A DNA stretch of 64,000 bases from an uncultured Sulfitobacter sp. (GTDB taxonomy: Bacteria; Pseudomonadota; Alphaproteobacteria; Rhodobacterales; Rhodobacteraceae): positions 930,001 to 994,000 of the forward strand of contig NZ_CANNBM010000002.1 in the NCBI RefSeq assembly GCF_947502895.1. The letters are read 5' to 3'. Position 1 is the stretch's first letter; each line of letters starts with the position of its first letter. The position numbers and the translations under genes are program-made. Positions 44,867-54,190 of this stretch are shown here, one piece after another. A model generated the notes under the pieces. That model saw nothing but the letters and a program-made list of their open reading frames with translations. It had not been told where the DNA came from and made no database searches.

Positions 44867-47374
44867 CTATTCTGCTGCTGCGGGCACAAGCTTGCCAGTA
44901 TCAGTGCGTGTTGTTTGCACTTCCGCAGCAGCAGGAGCGATCCACCGCAACCGAAGCGCATTGGACAGCACAAACACACTCGACAGCGCCATCGCACCCG
45001 CGGCCAGCGCGGGCGAGAGCATCAAGCCCGAGAGCGGATAGAACACCCCAGCCGCCACCGGGATCAGCAAGGCATTATAGCCGAAAGCCCAGAACAGATT
45101 CTGGCGGATGTTGCGCATTGTGCGTTTGCTCACATGCAGCGCGTTCACAACCCCGTTCAGGTCACCGGACATCAGCACCACATCCGCCGCCTCGATCGCC
45201 ACATCGGTGCCGGTGCCGATGGCCACCCCCACATCCGCATGGGCCAAGGCAGGTGCATCATTGATCCCGTCCCCGACAAAGGCCAACTTGCGCCCGCCCG
45301 CTTGCAGCTTTTGTAGTGCTGCGACTTTGCCCTCAGGCAGGACCTCGGCAACGACCGTATCAATGCCCAACTGTGCTGCAATTGCTTCCGCCGTGGCCTG
45401 ATTATCACCCGTGATCATCGCAACCTTAAGTCCCAGCGCGTGCAGTGCCTCGATTGCCTGCGCTGTGCTGGGTTTGATTGGGTCTGACACTGCAATAATC
45501 GCGGCAAAACGCCCGTCAATTGCAGCATAGAGCGGGGTCTTGCCCGCCTGCCCCAGCACTGTTCCCTGTTCTTGCACGGCATCCAGCGCGATACCCTCGC
45601 GCACCATAAGGCGGTCTGCACCGACAAGGATTTCATGTCCGTCAACTACGGCGCTGACACCGTAACCGGTCAACGACTGGAACGTGTCGACAACGCCGAA
45701 GGCCAGCCCCTCCTGTTCCGCACGCCGCACAATCGCAGCAGCGATAGGATGCTCGGACGTGCCCTCAACCGAGGCCACCAGCCTCAGCACATCACTCTCT
45801 TGGAACCCCTCCATCACCTGCAGATCGGTCAATTCCGGACGCCCCTGTGTCAGTGTGCCGGTCTTATCAAACGCAACGGTTTCGATATCGCCAAGCGACT
45901 GCAAGGCATCGCCACGCCGGAACAAAACGCCGAGCTCCGCAGCACGACCCGTGCCCACCATGATCGACGTGGGCGTCGCCAGCCCCATCGCACAGGGGCA
46001 AGCAATAATCAGGACAGCCACCGCTGCCACCACCGCAAGACCGAGGGCGGGAGACGGCCCCAGCACCAGCCATGCGACAAAAGTCAGCGCCGCAACGCAC
46101 ATAACCGCAGGCACAAACCAAAGCGTGATCCGGTTGACCAGATCCTGAATGGGCAGCTTGGCGCCCTGTGCCTCTTCTACCATGCGGATGATCTGGGCCA
46201 AAGTTGTGTCTCCGCCCACTTTCGTGGCGCGAAATGTCAACGCTCCAGTGCCGTTGACGGTGCCACCGACAACCTCCGAGCCTTCGGATTTCTCGGCGGG
46301 CACAGGCTCTCCGGTGATCATGCTCTCATCGACATAAGACGTGCCACGCAACACGATCCCGTCGAGGGCGATCTTCTCGCCCGGTCGCACCTGCACCAGA
46401 TCACCAACCACGATTTCATCAACAGACAGCTCCACAATCTCGCCGCTCCGCTCCACATGGGCAGTTTTGGCCTTGAGCCCGACAAGCCGCGCAATCGCCT
46501 GCCCTGTGCGCCCTTTGGCGCGGGCCTCAAGGAACCGACCCAGCAGAATAAGGGTAACAATGACCGCCGCCGCCTCAAAGTAAACTGCGCGTGTGCCCTC
46601 TGGCAGAAGCATCGGCACAAACAAGGCGACAGTGGAAAACCCCCATGCCGCAGACGTGCCAAGAGCTACAAGGGAATTCATATCAGGCGCACCTTTGAAC
46701 AGCGCGGGGAACCCTTTGAGGTAGAACTGCCGCCCGGGGATCGCAAGAACAAGGGTCGTCAGGACAAACTGGATCACCCAGTTGAGCCCCATGCCCATCG
46801 TGTCCATGATCCACATGTGCAGCGCAGGGATAAGGTGACTGCCCATCTCAAGGACGAACACAGGTAGGGTCAACGCTGCGGCCAGCAGTGTCATCGTCTT
46901 GAGATGTGCAGCCTCGGATGCCTTGCGGTCGCGGGTATCGTCCGTGTCGCCCTCATCCGTGATCAGCCGCGCCGGATAACCGGCAGCGCTCGCCACCTGT
47001 GAAATCTGCGCAGCAGAGACACCAAGTGCCTGAACTGTTGCGCGCTCCTGCGCCAGATTGACAGAAGCCATCACAACACCGGGCACTGCGCCAAGGGCGC
47101 GTTCAACCCGCCCGACACAGGACGCACAAGACATATTTTCGATTGAAAACCTGTATGTTTGCAGCTCCGCAGGGTAGCCCGCGTCTTTGAGCGCAGTGAC
47201 GACAGGCTCCATATCGGACCCTTCCGCCATCACAACTGTCGCCGTCTCTGCCGCAAGGTTTACCGATGCCGACTGCACCCCAGCTACGGCCAGCAACGCT
47301 TTTTCTACCCGCCCTACACAAGAAGCGCAGGACATCTCGCGGACATGGAATGTGGTCGAATTTTCGCTGCTCAT
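44867..47374 (-). CDS. copA: Copper-exporting P1B-type ATPase
   Basis: An 835-residue inner-membrane pump; ATG at 47374 follows AGGAG. Two N-terminal heavy-metal domains each have MSCASCVGRVE. The ion site is CPCAMG in segment 6, the phosphorylation loop is DKTGTLTQG, and the hinge is GDGINDAPALAHADVG. It pumps Cu(I) from cytoplasm to periplasm. A CueR promoter lies 29 bp upstream and the cueR gene follows, making a self-regulated unit. Confidence 0.95.
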   Translation of the reverse strand: MSSENSTTFHVREMSCASCVGRVEKALLAVAGVQSASVNLAAETATVVMAEGSDMEPVVTALKDAGYPAELQTYRFSIENMSCASCVGRVERALGAVPGVVMASVNLAQERATVQALGVSAAQISQVASAAGYPARLITDEGDTDDTRDRKASEAAHLKTMTLLAAALTLPVFVLEMGSHLIPALHMWIMDTMGMGLNWVIQFVLTTLVLAIPGRQFYLKGFPALFKGAPDMNSLVALGTSAAWGFSTVALFVPMLLPEGTRAVYFEAAAVIVTLILLGRFLEARAKGRTGQAIARLVGLKAKTAHVERSGEIVELSVDEIVVGDLVQVRPGEKIALDGIVLRGTSYVDESMITGEPVPAEKSEGSEVVGGTVNGTGALTFRATKVGGDTTLAQIIRMVEEAQGAKLPIQDLVNRITLWFVPAVMCVAALTFVAWLVLGPSPALGLAVVAAVAVLIIACPCAMGLATPTSIMVGTGRAAELGVLFRRGDALQSLGDIETVAFDKTGTLTQGRPELTDLQVMEGFQESDVLRLVASVEGTSEHPIAAAIVRRAEQEGLAFGVVDTFQSLTGYGVSAVVDGHEILVGADRLMVREGIALDAVQEQGTVLGQAGKTPLYAAIDGRFAAIIAVSDPIKPSTAQAIEALHALGLKVAMITGDNQATAEAIAAQLGIDTVVAEVLPEGKVAALQKLQAGGRKLAFVGDGINDAPALAHADVGVAIGTGTDVAIEAADVVLMSGDLNGVVNALHVSKRTMRNIRQNLFWAFGYNALLIPVAAGVFYPLSGLMLSPALAAGAMALSSVFVLSNALRLRWIAPAAAEVQTTRTDTGKLVPAAAE

Positions 47375-47402
47375 GGTGAGGCTCCTATTCTGTCTCACAT
47401 AA

Positions 47403-47433
47403 CAGATAGGGCTTCCAGTAGCTGGAGGGTCAA
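47403..47433 (-). promoter_or_regulatory. CueR-type promoter of copA
   Basis: Minus strand: TTGACC, 19-bp spacer (CTCCAGCTACTGGAAGCCC) containing the CCAGC-TA-CTGGA dyad typical of CueR/HmrR sites, then TATCTG. It lies 29 bp before the copA start. Confidence 0.88.
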
Positions 47434-47463
47434 GGGCTGATGTGGATTTAATCTTCGTGCTGT

Positions 47464-47889
47464 TTAATGCGGCGGGTTTCGACCGGCCTGAACATCACGC
47501 TCCCGCTCGGGCCAGGTGGAGCGGATATAGGCGAGGATATCCCATATCTCGTCATCCGAAATTATGCCCTCAAAGGCAGGCATGCCGCTGTTGAATCCGG
47601 TCACACCCATCGCGGCCAAAGCCGCTTGCCCGCCCTGCTTGGTATACTCGAACAACATTGCATTATCGTGATGCCATGTATGGCCAGACGCATCATGCGG
47701 CGGTGCTGGAAGGACGCCGTCCTCTCCGGCAGAGCGCCAATCCGGCTGGCCTTCCAAATTCACCCCATGGCAAGCAGCGCAGTTCGCGGCATAGAGCATG
47801 GCCCCTGCCGCGATGTCGCGCCCCTCCAATTCGTGATCAGCATTTGCAGCGCTTGCGCAAACCATCAGGACCAGTGCCAGCTTTCTCAT
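47464..47889 (-). CDS. Periplasmic cytochrome c
   Basis: A 141-residue secreted monoheme cytochrome; signal MRKLALVLMVCASAANA. The heme motif is CAACHG (AANCAACHGVNLEG) and the axial methionine is in NSGMPAFEG. It overlaps the multicopper oxidase stop by ATGA, so it could take electrons from that oxidase. It is last in the operon that starts at 50839. Confidence 0.9.
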   Translation of the reverse strand: MRKLALVLMVCASAANADHELEGRDIAAGAMLYAANCAACHGVNLEGQPDWRSAGEDGVLPAPPHDASGHTWHHDNAMLFEYTKQGGQAALAAMGVTGFNSGMPAFEGIISDDEIWDILAYIRSTWPERERDVQAGRNPPH

Positions 47890-49184
47890 GCAACCGTAAC
47901 CCATGTGCGCATGCCACCCACCGCGTGGCTCAGCATATGGCAATGCAGCAACCATTTGCCCGGATTGTCAAAGACACAGATGACATCACGGCTGGCTCGC
48001 GCTTCCACCAGCGTGGTGTCGCGCAGATCCCCAAGGGCATCGTCTGCACCGACCTCATAAAAGTGGTGGCCATGCAAATGAATGCCATGCGGAAAGGAGG
48101 TATCGTTGACCAGCGTGATCCGGACCGTCTCGCCCCTTTGAAACGCGCCGAAAGGCTCCGGTTGCAGATCGGAGACGTTGTTGAAGGCCCAGATGTTGTC
48201 ACCCCCGTGCCGCCCGCCCATGGCACCGCCCATCATGGTAAGGGTCAAGTGCTGTGTCGGCGTGTCCGGTTCCGGCAAGTCCGGCGCAGCAAGGGCCGCA
48301 ATCGCGGTTGGTTGTCTGTCGGCATTCGCCCCCACGGCAGCAAGGTCGGCCAATCGGAACGAGCCGTCACGCATCAGCATATCGAAGGCGACATCCGCCT
48401 GCACATCTACGATTAGATCAGCGCGCTGTGCAGGGGCCAGTGTTATAGCTGTCAAAGCGCGCGGCGCAGGAAGCGCCATACCGTCGAGCGCCACAATGGA
48501 CCCCACAGCCCCGCTTATTTGCAATGGAAATACCCGATTGGTCGCCGCATTGATGAGCCGCAAGCGGACGCGGTCCCCGATGCTGACCTGCGATTGGGAT
48601 AAGAACCCGCGTGCAAAATTCCCCATATAACCGCCATGGGCTACACTGTGCATGTCGGAAAACTCGTCAATGAGGCTACCGTCTTCCTGCAACCTCCAAT
48701 CCGCGAGAAGCACAGTAATGTCATGATCCACGTCCGGCGGCACATCATCCTCGATAATAAGCGGTCCCATCATGCCGCGTGCCACCTGCTCATGCGAAAT
48801 GTAATGCGAGTGATACCAGTATGTGCCGGAATCCGGCGGCACAAAGCTGTAGGTCATCCGCGCACCCGGCTGGATCAGCTCCTGCGTGAGGACAGGCACC
48901 CCATCCATCACGTTTTCCAGCCGTATACCATGCCAGTGAACGGCGGTGCCCTCCTCAAGCGCATTCTCGACCTCCACCTCCGCCCGAATACCACGGCGCA
49001 GGCGTAGCTCGGGCCCTGGCATCCCGCCATTGAAGCCCAGCATCGCCGTCGTCCCTTCGCCCTCGGGCAAGACCTGCTGCAGAACCGCTTCGGCTTTCAA
49101 CCGCAACATCTCCCCCGCCGCAAAAACAGTGCGTGGCAGAAATGCGAGCGCGCTGGTCGAAGTCAAAAAAGTCCGTCTCTTCAT
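47886..49184 (-). CDS. Multicopper oxidase (second)
   Basis: A 432-residue protein with a Tat-like signal (MKRRTFLTSTSALAFLPRTVFA). Copper sites: HWHGIRLENVMDG, YWYHSHYISHEQVARGMMG, FPHGIHLHGHHFYEVG and LLHCHMLSHAVGGM. It is distant from the oxidase at 39468 and likely also oxidises Cu(I) in the periplasm. It lies 7 bp from the copD gene and is cotranslated with a cytochrome c gene. Confidence 0.91.
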   Translation of the reverse strand: MKRRTFLTSTSALAFLPRTVFAAGEMLRLKAEAVLQQVLPEGEGTTAMLGFNGGMPGPELRLRRGIRAEVEVENALEEGTAVHWHGIRLENVMDGVPVLTQELIQPGARMTYSFVPPDSGTYWYHSHYISHEQVARGMMGPLIIEDDVPPDVDHDITVLLADWRLQEDGSLIDEFSDMHSVAHGGYMGNFARGFLSQSQVSIGDRVRLRLINAATNRVFPLQISGAVGSIVALDGMALPAPRALTAITLAPAQRADLIVDVQADVAFDMLMRDGSFRLADLAAVGANADRQPTAIAALAAPDLPEPDTPTQHLTLTMMGGAMGGRHGGDNIWAFNNVSDLQPEPFGAFQRGETVRITLVNDTSFPHGIHLHGHHFYEVGADDALGDLRDTTLVEARASRDVICVFDNPGKWLLHCHMLSHAVGGMRTWVTVA

Positions 49185-49191
49185 GTAAACC

Positions 49192-50040
49192 TCATGTCGG
49201 CAAAGCGAGTGTGGATGTCAGAACCGCGGTAACAGCCAGCACAGTCAAGATAACGCCCCATTCGATGGAAATTGAGCGCGACAGATGCCCTGCGGCATGC
49301 GGATCGCCTGCTTTGAGCGCAGGAATAAACCGCAGCTTGTTTGCAGCCCCCAAAGCAAGCAATCCGACAACAAACAGGACCTTCAAGATCATCGCCTGCC
49401 CGTATCCTGTGCCCAGCAGCGCAGCAACTGAGCCCACAAGCATATAGCCGAGGTAGACGCCGAAAACGATCAGAGCGGGAATTACTCCCCGTGCGACAAT
49501 ACCGAAGCGATGTCCAAGATCTGCGGCCCTTGGCCAATGCGCGGGCACAGCTGCGAGCCGTTTAAGGGGAATGAGTATTCCGAGCCAGAATGCGACAGCC
49601 CCCAAATGCAGCACCAGTGCGCCATCAAGAAGTGCCGTATCTCGGGTCGATACATGGCTTATCAACGGGAATGACCACAGCGCAATAACCCCGCCAACGC
49701 TTGACAGTACAAGGCCCCTACGGCCCATAAACAGCCCGACAATCAAAAGACCAAGGCCCAATACGCGGCACAAAAGCGCCGTGCCAACCGAAGTGACCCA
49801 GAGAAGTCCCAGCATCTCTGGATCGGTCATCCCGCTCGCATCACCGGTCAGATTGGCTCCACCAAGGGAAAAGGACAAGACAGCGGCGGCAAGCCCCAGC
49901 ACTCCAAAGGCAATTGCAGGCCCTTTGTAGCGGTCCGTCTTGAAAACCAAAGCAACAATAACCGTGCCGACCGCCGTCAGGACGCCCAGATATAGTGCCA
50001 TCTTGGTAATGATCGCTGCAAGCCCCCAGATATCCAGCAT
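49192..50040 (-). CDS. copD: CopD-family copper membrane protein
   Basis: A 282-residue inner-membrane protein with about eight hydrophobic segments. The CopD signature histidines appear in LVLHLGAVAFWLGILIPLKRL and the C-terminal ASHK-type region is KLRFIPALKAGDPHAAGHLSRSISIEWGVI. With CopC it is proposed to move copper across the inner membrane. It starts 2 bp after the copC stop. Confidence 0.9.
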   Translation of the reverse strand: MLDIWGLAAIITKMALYLGVLTAVGTVIVALVFKTDRYKGPAIAFGVLGLAAAVLSFSLGGANLTGDASGMTDPEMLGLLWVTSVGTALLCRVLGLGLLIVGLFMGRRGLVLSSVGGVIALWSFPLISHVSTRDTALLDGALVLHLGAVAFWLGILIPLKRLAAVPAHWPRAADLGHRFGIVARGVIPALIVFGVYLGYMLVGSVAALLGTGYGQAMILKVLFVVGLLALGAANKLRFIPALKAGDPHAAGHLSRSISIEWGVILTVLAVTAVLTSTLALPT

Positions 50041-50042
50041 AC

Positions 50043-50384
50043 TTACTCTACAACAAAGCTAAACGAGCCGGTCATAGCATGTCCGTCAGCCCCCAATCCG
50101 CGCCAGTCAATGACATAGGCGCCGCTCCCCATGGGTTGCATTGGCACGGTAAAATCAATCTCCATCCCCTTATAGGCGCTCAGGTCAAGATCGACAGACG
50201 CGTGATCCGCATGCGTCATACTCACCCGCGTTAAGCGGATATCGTGCAAAAAGTTCATGACAACTTCAGCAGGAGCTTCGGTCAAAACCGCCTCATGAGC
50301 CGGTGTAGTCTCGTCCATGGCCGAATGCGCCAAAGCGCCTGTCGCGAAAGCGGATATTATGCCCGCAAGCAGTATATTTTTCAT
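50043..50384 (-). CDS. copC: CopC-type periplasmic copper-binding protein
   Basis: A 113-residue protein; ATG at 50384 follows GAGGAA (50390 is an alternative). After the signal (ILLAGIISAFATGALA) the mature N terminus is HSAMDETTPAHEAVL, where the first histidine is the conserved Cu(II) ligand. The beta-barrel (APAEVVMNFLHDIRL; GAYVIDWRGLGADGHAMTGSFSFVV) is standard. The Met-rich Cu(I) loop is not seen, so it is probably a Cu(II)-only type. Confidence 0.9.
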   Translation of the reverse strand: MKNILLAGIISAFATGALAHSAMDETTPAHEAVLTEAPAEVVMNFLHDIRLTRVSMTHADHASVDLDLSAYKGMEIDFTVPMQPMGSGAYVIDWRGLGADGHAMTGSFSFVVE

Positions 50385-50404
50385 TTTCATTTCCTCATAG
50401 GCCA

Positions 50405-50839
50405 TCAGTTGATCCCGTTGGCACGTTGCAATTCTCGAATGTAGGCGGTGATCAATGTGACATCCCCGCGTGTCAGCCCCTCGACCGCCGGCATGTCGCC
50501 AAAGGGCCAGTGATGCGCGCGCACGCCAAGAGACACGGCCCGCTGGAAGCTTTCGTCCGCATGGTGGCTGGGCTCATAAATGATGTGAACAAGCGGGGGT
50601 GCGATACCCTCCCGCCCTGCCGCGTTGATCCCGTGACAGGCGGCACAATTCGCATCATAGGCCCGCTGCCCGATCTGCGCATTTTGCGTCAAAGCGTCGG
50701 GAAGTGCGACACTGACGATCTCAGCACCCTCAACGGAGCCGACCGAACCGTCAGCAGATTCGTCCCCCCCGAGTGGCAAGTAGATCAACCCGACACTCAG
50801 CACTGCGATAACCACTGCGGCGGCTATTATGAACTTCAT
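50405..50839 (-). CDS. Membrane-anchored cytochrome c
   Basis: A 144-residue protein with an N-terminal anchor (IIAAAVVIAVLSVGLIYLPL). The heme site is CAACHG (DANCAACHGINAAGREG) and the axial methionine is in FGDMPAVEG. It is first in the operon with copC, copD, a multicopper oxidase and another cytochrome c, directly after a CueR promoter. A GTG one codon upstream is an alternative start. Confidence 0.88.
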   Translation of the reverse strand: MKFIIAAAVVIAVLSVGLIYLPLGGDESADGSVGSVEGAEIVSVALPDALTQNAQIGQRAYDANCAACHGINAAGREGIAPPLVHIIYEPSHHADESFQRAVSLGVRAHHWPFGDMPAVEGLTRGDVTLITAYIRELQRANGIN

Positions 50840-50873
50840 CACTGCATCTGCCTCTCACTAATTTTTTGAAGCA

Positions 50874-50904
50874 GGGATACGCGTTCCAGCAGGTGGAAGG
50901 TCAA
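50874..50904 (-). promoter_or_regulatory. CueR-type promoter of the cytochrome-copCD-oxidase operon
   Basis: Minus strand: TTGACC, 19-bp spacer (TTCCACCTGCTGGAACGCG), then TATCCC. The spacer carries a TTCCA...TGGAA dyad as at copA. It lies 35 bp before the first gene. Confidence 0.85.
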
Positions 50905-51408
50905 GACTTAAAATATCAATCAATATGAAAAATAACGACTTACAAGTATACCTAAAATTTCCTCGTTTGTATGGAAGGACTGCAAGTTAAGCTTGGTTCG
51001 CCGTGAGCCAGATCAACATTACTTCATACAAATTATCATAAACGGCCCTTACCGGCCATTCACCCATTGATCGCCTTGCTGCGGTGCGGCCCGTCAGACC
51101 GGCCATTCGCTGCAACCGCGAAATCAAGAGGGTTGCGAATTCACAGAGTGCGGACAGACTTGCCGTTCGGCCTCCTGAAATGAAGTGCCGCTCTCAACAA
51201 TTTCCGGACTTTCAGCGCCGACCGCGAATTGTACCCTCACAGACGCGCCAACTTATCCGAGCTAACGGGTTGGTCCAATCCTTCACGGGCAAACCGAACT
51301 TCGCCTCCAATCGCAGATAGCTGGCAGGTACAAATTTGACGCCTTATCCTATACACTTTGATCAACAAGTGAAAACGATCACACTGGTCCTGCTGACAAA
51401 TAGCGCCC
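50905..51408. other. 500-bp region without a recognised gene
   Basis: Between the CueR promoter and the metallo-hydrolase gene. No coding frame with a family motif, no RNA gene and no terminator was recognised. It may be remnant DNA from an earlier insertion. Confidence 0.5.
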
Positions 51409-52320
51409 TTACTCCCACTCCATCTCTTCATAAGTGGCCTGTGCGTTGCGGCCTGCAAGGCTCTTGAACTGGTCGAGATAGGCCCAGGCCGATTGGTCGA
51501 TCTTGGGCGCGTCGATGATATCACCGCCCTCGTCGATCAGTGCGCCGATATGTGTGCGCAGGTTCACCAGATAGTCGTAGGTATCGCGCCGCGCCGTCTC
51601 AAGATCAGTGGCATGGCCATGACCCGGCACGATATGGGCCGGATTGAAGGCGGCCATCTCGTCAAACACCTCGACCCAGCTTCGCGTGTTGCCTGCCGGT
51701 CCATAACCCAGAAGCCGCTCGACATAGACGATATCGCCGGTGAACATCACGTCGCGCTCATCAAGCCAGACAAAGCTGTCTCCCAGCGTGTGGGCAGGTC
51801 CACGATGCATAATCTCAAAGCTGAGCCCACCGATTTCGAGCGTGTAATCCGTCTCAAAAGTTATGTCGGCATAGGCAGGCTCGGTCCTGTCCAGCTTTTC
51901 GCCGATGAGTTGGGACAGCATCGTAAAATGCAAGGATTCCCGATCCTTGTGATCGGCAACGGCTTCGGTCGACGCGATCACCTTTGCGCCTTGTGCTTGC
52001 CAGTGCCCATTCCCAAGCCAACGGTGGTCCTGTCCGCCCGTATTGATGACATAGACCACCGGCTGGTCGGTGACAGAACGGGCCGCCGCGTGCAGCATTT
52101 CTGCGCCCTTGAATGACCCGCCCGGGTCCATCAACACCGCCCCCTCGGGCGTCACCACCAGTCCGAAGGTCGCGTTATTGGCAAGGTTTTCCGGGTTTCG
52201 TTGCTCATGTGGGCCGACGATGGCCCAGACGTCGTCCGTGACAGGCTGGATTTCCAGAACATCCGCGAGGGTGGGGACAGGCAGGACAAGAACGGCCAGT
52301 GTCAGGACAATATGTTTCAT
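51409..52320 (-). CDS. Metallo-beta-lactamase-fold protein with an altered metal motif
   Basis: A 303-residue secreted protein (signal MKHIVLTLAVLVLPVPTLA). The fold is clear: FGLVVTPEGAVLMDPGG, AHTLGDSFVWLDERDVMFTGDIVY and HIVPGHGH. The first metal motif, normally THxHxDHxxG, reads INTGGQDHRWLGNG, losing the first two histidines. Activity as a two-metal hydrolase is doubtful. It resembles the SoxH-type hydrolases of methylotroph and sulfur operons. It is 9 bp after the decarboxylase-like gene. Confidence 0.82.
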   Translation of the reverse strand: MKHIVLTLAVLVLPVPTLADVLEIQPVTDDVWAIVGPHEQRNPENLANNATFGLVVTPEGAVLMDPGGSFKGAEMLHAAARSVTDQPVVYVINTGGQDHRWLGNGHWQAQGAKVIASTEAVADHKDRESLHFTMLSQLIGEKLDRTEPAYADITFETDYTLEIGGLSFEIMHRGPAHTLGDSFVWLDERDVMFTGDIVYVERLLGYGPAGNTRSWVEVFDEMAAFNPAHIVPGHGHATDLETARRDTYDYLVNLRTHIGALIDEGGDIIDAPKIDQSAWAYLDQFKSLAGRNAQATYEEMEWE

Positions 52321-52329
52321 CGAAGAACC

Positions 52330-53538
52330 TTAATGATTGTGAGGGTTCTGGCCAGAGGCCAGTGCCAGATGATGGGCTTGATGGTGCATACCTACGGTCA
52401 TCAGGCCGATAAAGCCAAGGCCGCGAATGCGAGCGGTGTCTGGCCCGATGACCGTCATGACAGCGCCTCCATCGGTTTCTTCAGCTTGCATGTTCCAGCC
52501 CTCCACGCCGTTCATTGTGGCGACATGCGCCACCGTCATCGCACGGATTGAAGCGATGACGGCCGGATCGGTCGACGTGACGGTGAACTGCGCCCCGCCG
52601 TCGAGCTCTTCACTGAAGACATCGGCGCGCAGGGTGACATTGTCCATGTCGATCAAGTGTTGGCGCAGGCCCTCAATGTCCACCTTGCTCCAGTCCGTCG
52701 CGGGATCGGCCATCAGCACGGCGGTGATTTCCTGAATAGCGGCAAAGGCGGATTGTCCGCCCTCGCGCAGAGTGGTGGATGCGGTCCCATGCATTGCCGG
52801 ATCATGCGCGGCAGCCTGCTCGACGGCAGGAAGCAACAGCATTGCACCCGCAGGGATTGTGATCTCGTCCACATGACCCGAGCGCGCGCCATCTCCCGAG
52901 ACAAAATGCAGATGTAGCTTCTCGCCAGGGTGCGAGGCGACGCCCTCCAGCGCTTCACCGGTGTAGACGCCGACAATCTCGCCACTTGCGCCAGGTTCTT
53001 CATAGGCGTTCATCGCGGGCAGCTTGTTGGCATGACCGCCGCCGTGACCACCCAGTGTGCCATGCGCCGGGGCTTCTCCGGTCACCACATGCCAGACCAA
53101 TTGCGGAAAGCTGCCCTGAACGCGGATCGGAAACCCACCTTCAGGATCAAGGCCAATGCTTTGCGCCTGCATTTCGATGAAGTGGGTCAGGCGCTCGGGT
53201 GCCATATCGTGGGGGATTTCGAAAGAACGCCAGTCGGCCACCGTTCCAAATGCGAGAATAACCGCTTCCTCCCCTGCCATTGGTCGCGTCAAGCGTGCCT
53301 CCGGATCATCACCGCGACTGACGAGTACTGCTCCGTCAAGCATTACCACTTCGCCACGTAGGCCAGCAGTCGCGCCAACGCCCCAGGCAGACGGGACGGT
53401 CAGCGTATCCAGCGCAATGGCACCTCCGGTCTCACCGGTGCGCATCATGTGGCGGAAGTTACCGTGGGCCGTCAGCTCTTGCGCGAAGGCAAGGCAGGGC
53501 AAAGTGGCTGCAAAAATGGTTAGTGGGATCAGTTTCAT
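52330..53538 (-). CDS. Acetolactate decarboxylase-like periplasmic protein with extra C-terminal domain
   Basis: A 402-residue protein starting at 53538 with signal MKLIPLTIFAATLPCLAFA. The first 240 residues look like BudA (GNFRHMMRTGETGGAIALDTL, VVMLDGAVLV, FPIRVQGSFPQLVWHVV, and zinc ligands in LHLHFVSGDGARSGHVDEI). A further 160 residues (LRQHLIDMDNVTLRADVF...) end in a histidine-rich tail MHHQAHHLALASGQNPHNH. BudA is cytoplasmic and about 240-260 residues, so export and length are unusual. A metal-binding role is plausible. Confidence 0.72.
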   Translation of the reverse strand: MKLIPLTIFAATLPCLAFAQELTAHGNFRHMMRTGETGGAIALDTLTVPSAWGVGATAGLRGEVVMLDGAVLVSRGDDPEARLTRPMAGEEAVILAFGTVADWRSFEIPHDMAPERLTHFIEMQAQSIGLDPEGGFPIRVQGSFPQLVWHVVTGEAPAHGTLGGHGGGHANKLPAMNAYEEPGASGEIVGVYTGEALEGVASHPGEKLHLHFVSGDGARSGHVDEITIPAGAMLLLPAVEQAAAHDPAMHGTASTTLREGGQSAFAAIQEITAVLMADPATDWSKVDIEGLRQHLIDMDNVTLRADVFSEELDGGAQFTVTSTDPAVIASIRAMTVAHVATMNGVEGWNMQAEETDGGAVMTVIGPDTARIRGLGFIGLMTVGMHHQAHHLALASGQNPHNH

Positions 53539-53594
53539 CGGGTGTCCTTGCGTTCTACGTTGCGCCCTTATTGCAGTTTGACCATCCACAGCAT

Positions 53595-54140
53595 ATGATC
53601 GTGATCATGCCCCCCACGCTTGAAACCTTGTTTTCCGGATCACGATCCGTTCATCTCGCTGATGGTGCAGTCCTGTTCCGCAGTGCGGCGCCTGTATCTG
53701 AGATTTTTTTGGTGAGCGCAGGGCAGATTCATCTGATCCGTCATACGGTGCATGGCGTGAAAATGGTTCTGCAGCGGGCGAGGCAGGGAATGGTCGTGGC
53801 CGAAGCCTCTGCCTATTCGGACAACTATCATTGCGATGCGATTGCTGCGACGGACTGTATCGCTTTGGCGTTGCCGAAACCCGCATTCCTGTCGGCAATA
53901 GCCTCCAATCCGAGCCTTGCGGCGGTTTGGGCGGCAACCCTGGCGCGCGGCGTTCAGGCCGCACGGATCAAATCAGAAATCCGGTCCCTGCCCAAGGTGG
54001 CCGAGCGGCTTGACGCCTGGCTTGGCGAAGGAAACCGACTGCCGGAAAAAGGCCATTGGCAGGACGTGGCGAATGAGCTCGGTATCACACGTGAGGCGTT
54101 TTATCGCGAGCTGGCGCGACGGAAGAAATCCACGCTATGA
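53595..54140 (+). CDS. Crp/Fnr-family regulator
   Basis: About 181 residues (ATG at 53595; 53607 possible). An N-terminal cyclic-nucleotide-binding-like barrel (SVHLADGAVLFRSAAPVSEIFLVSAGQIHLIR) is followed by a C-terminal helix-turn-helix (HWQDVANELGITREAFYRELARRKK). The Fnr iron-sulfur cysteines are missing. It is divergent from the decarboxylase-like/metallo-hydrolase pair, 56 bp away, and is the likely regulator of those genes. Confidence 0.85.
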   Translation: MIVIMPPTLETLFSGSRSVHLADGAVLFRSAAPVSEIFLVSAGQIHLIRHTVHGVKMVLQRARQGMVVAEASAYSDNYHCDAIAATDCIALALPKPAFLSAIASNPSLAAVWAATLARGVQAARIKSEIRSLPKVAERLDAWLGEGNRLPEKGHWQDVANELGITREAFYRELARRKKSTL

Positions 54141-54190
54141 TCGCATTAGGCGTTACACAGCCAAAGTGCAGCATCAGTCAAACTGGGCTA

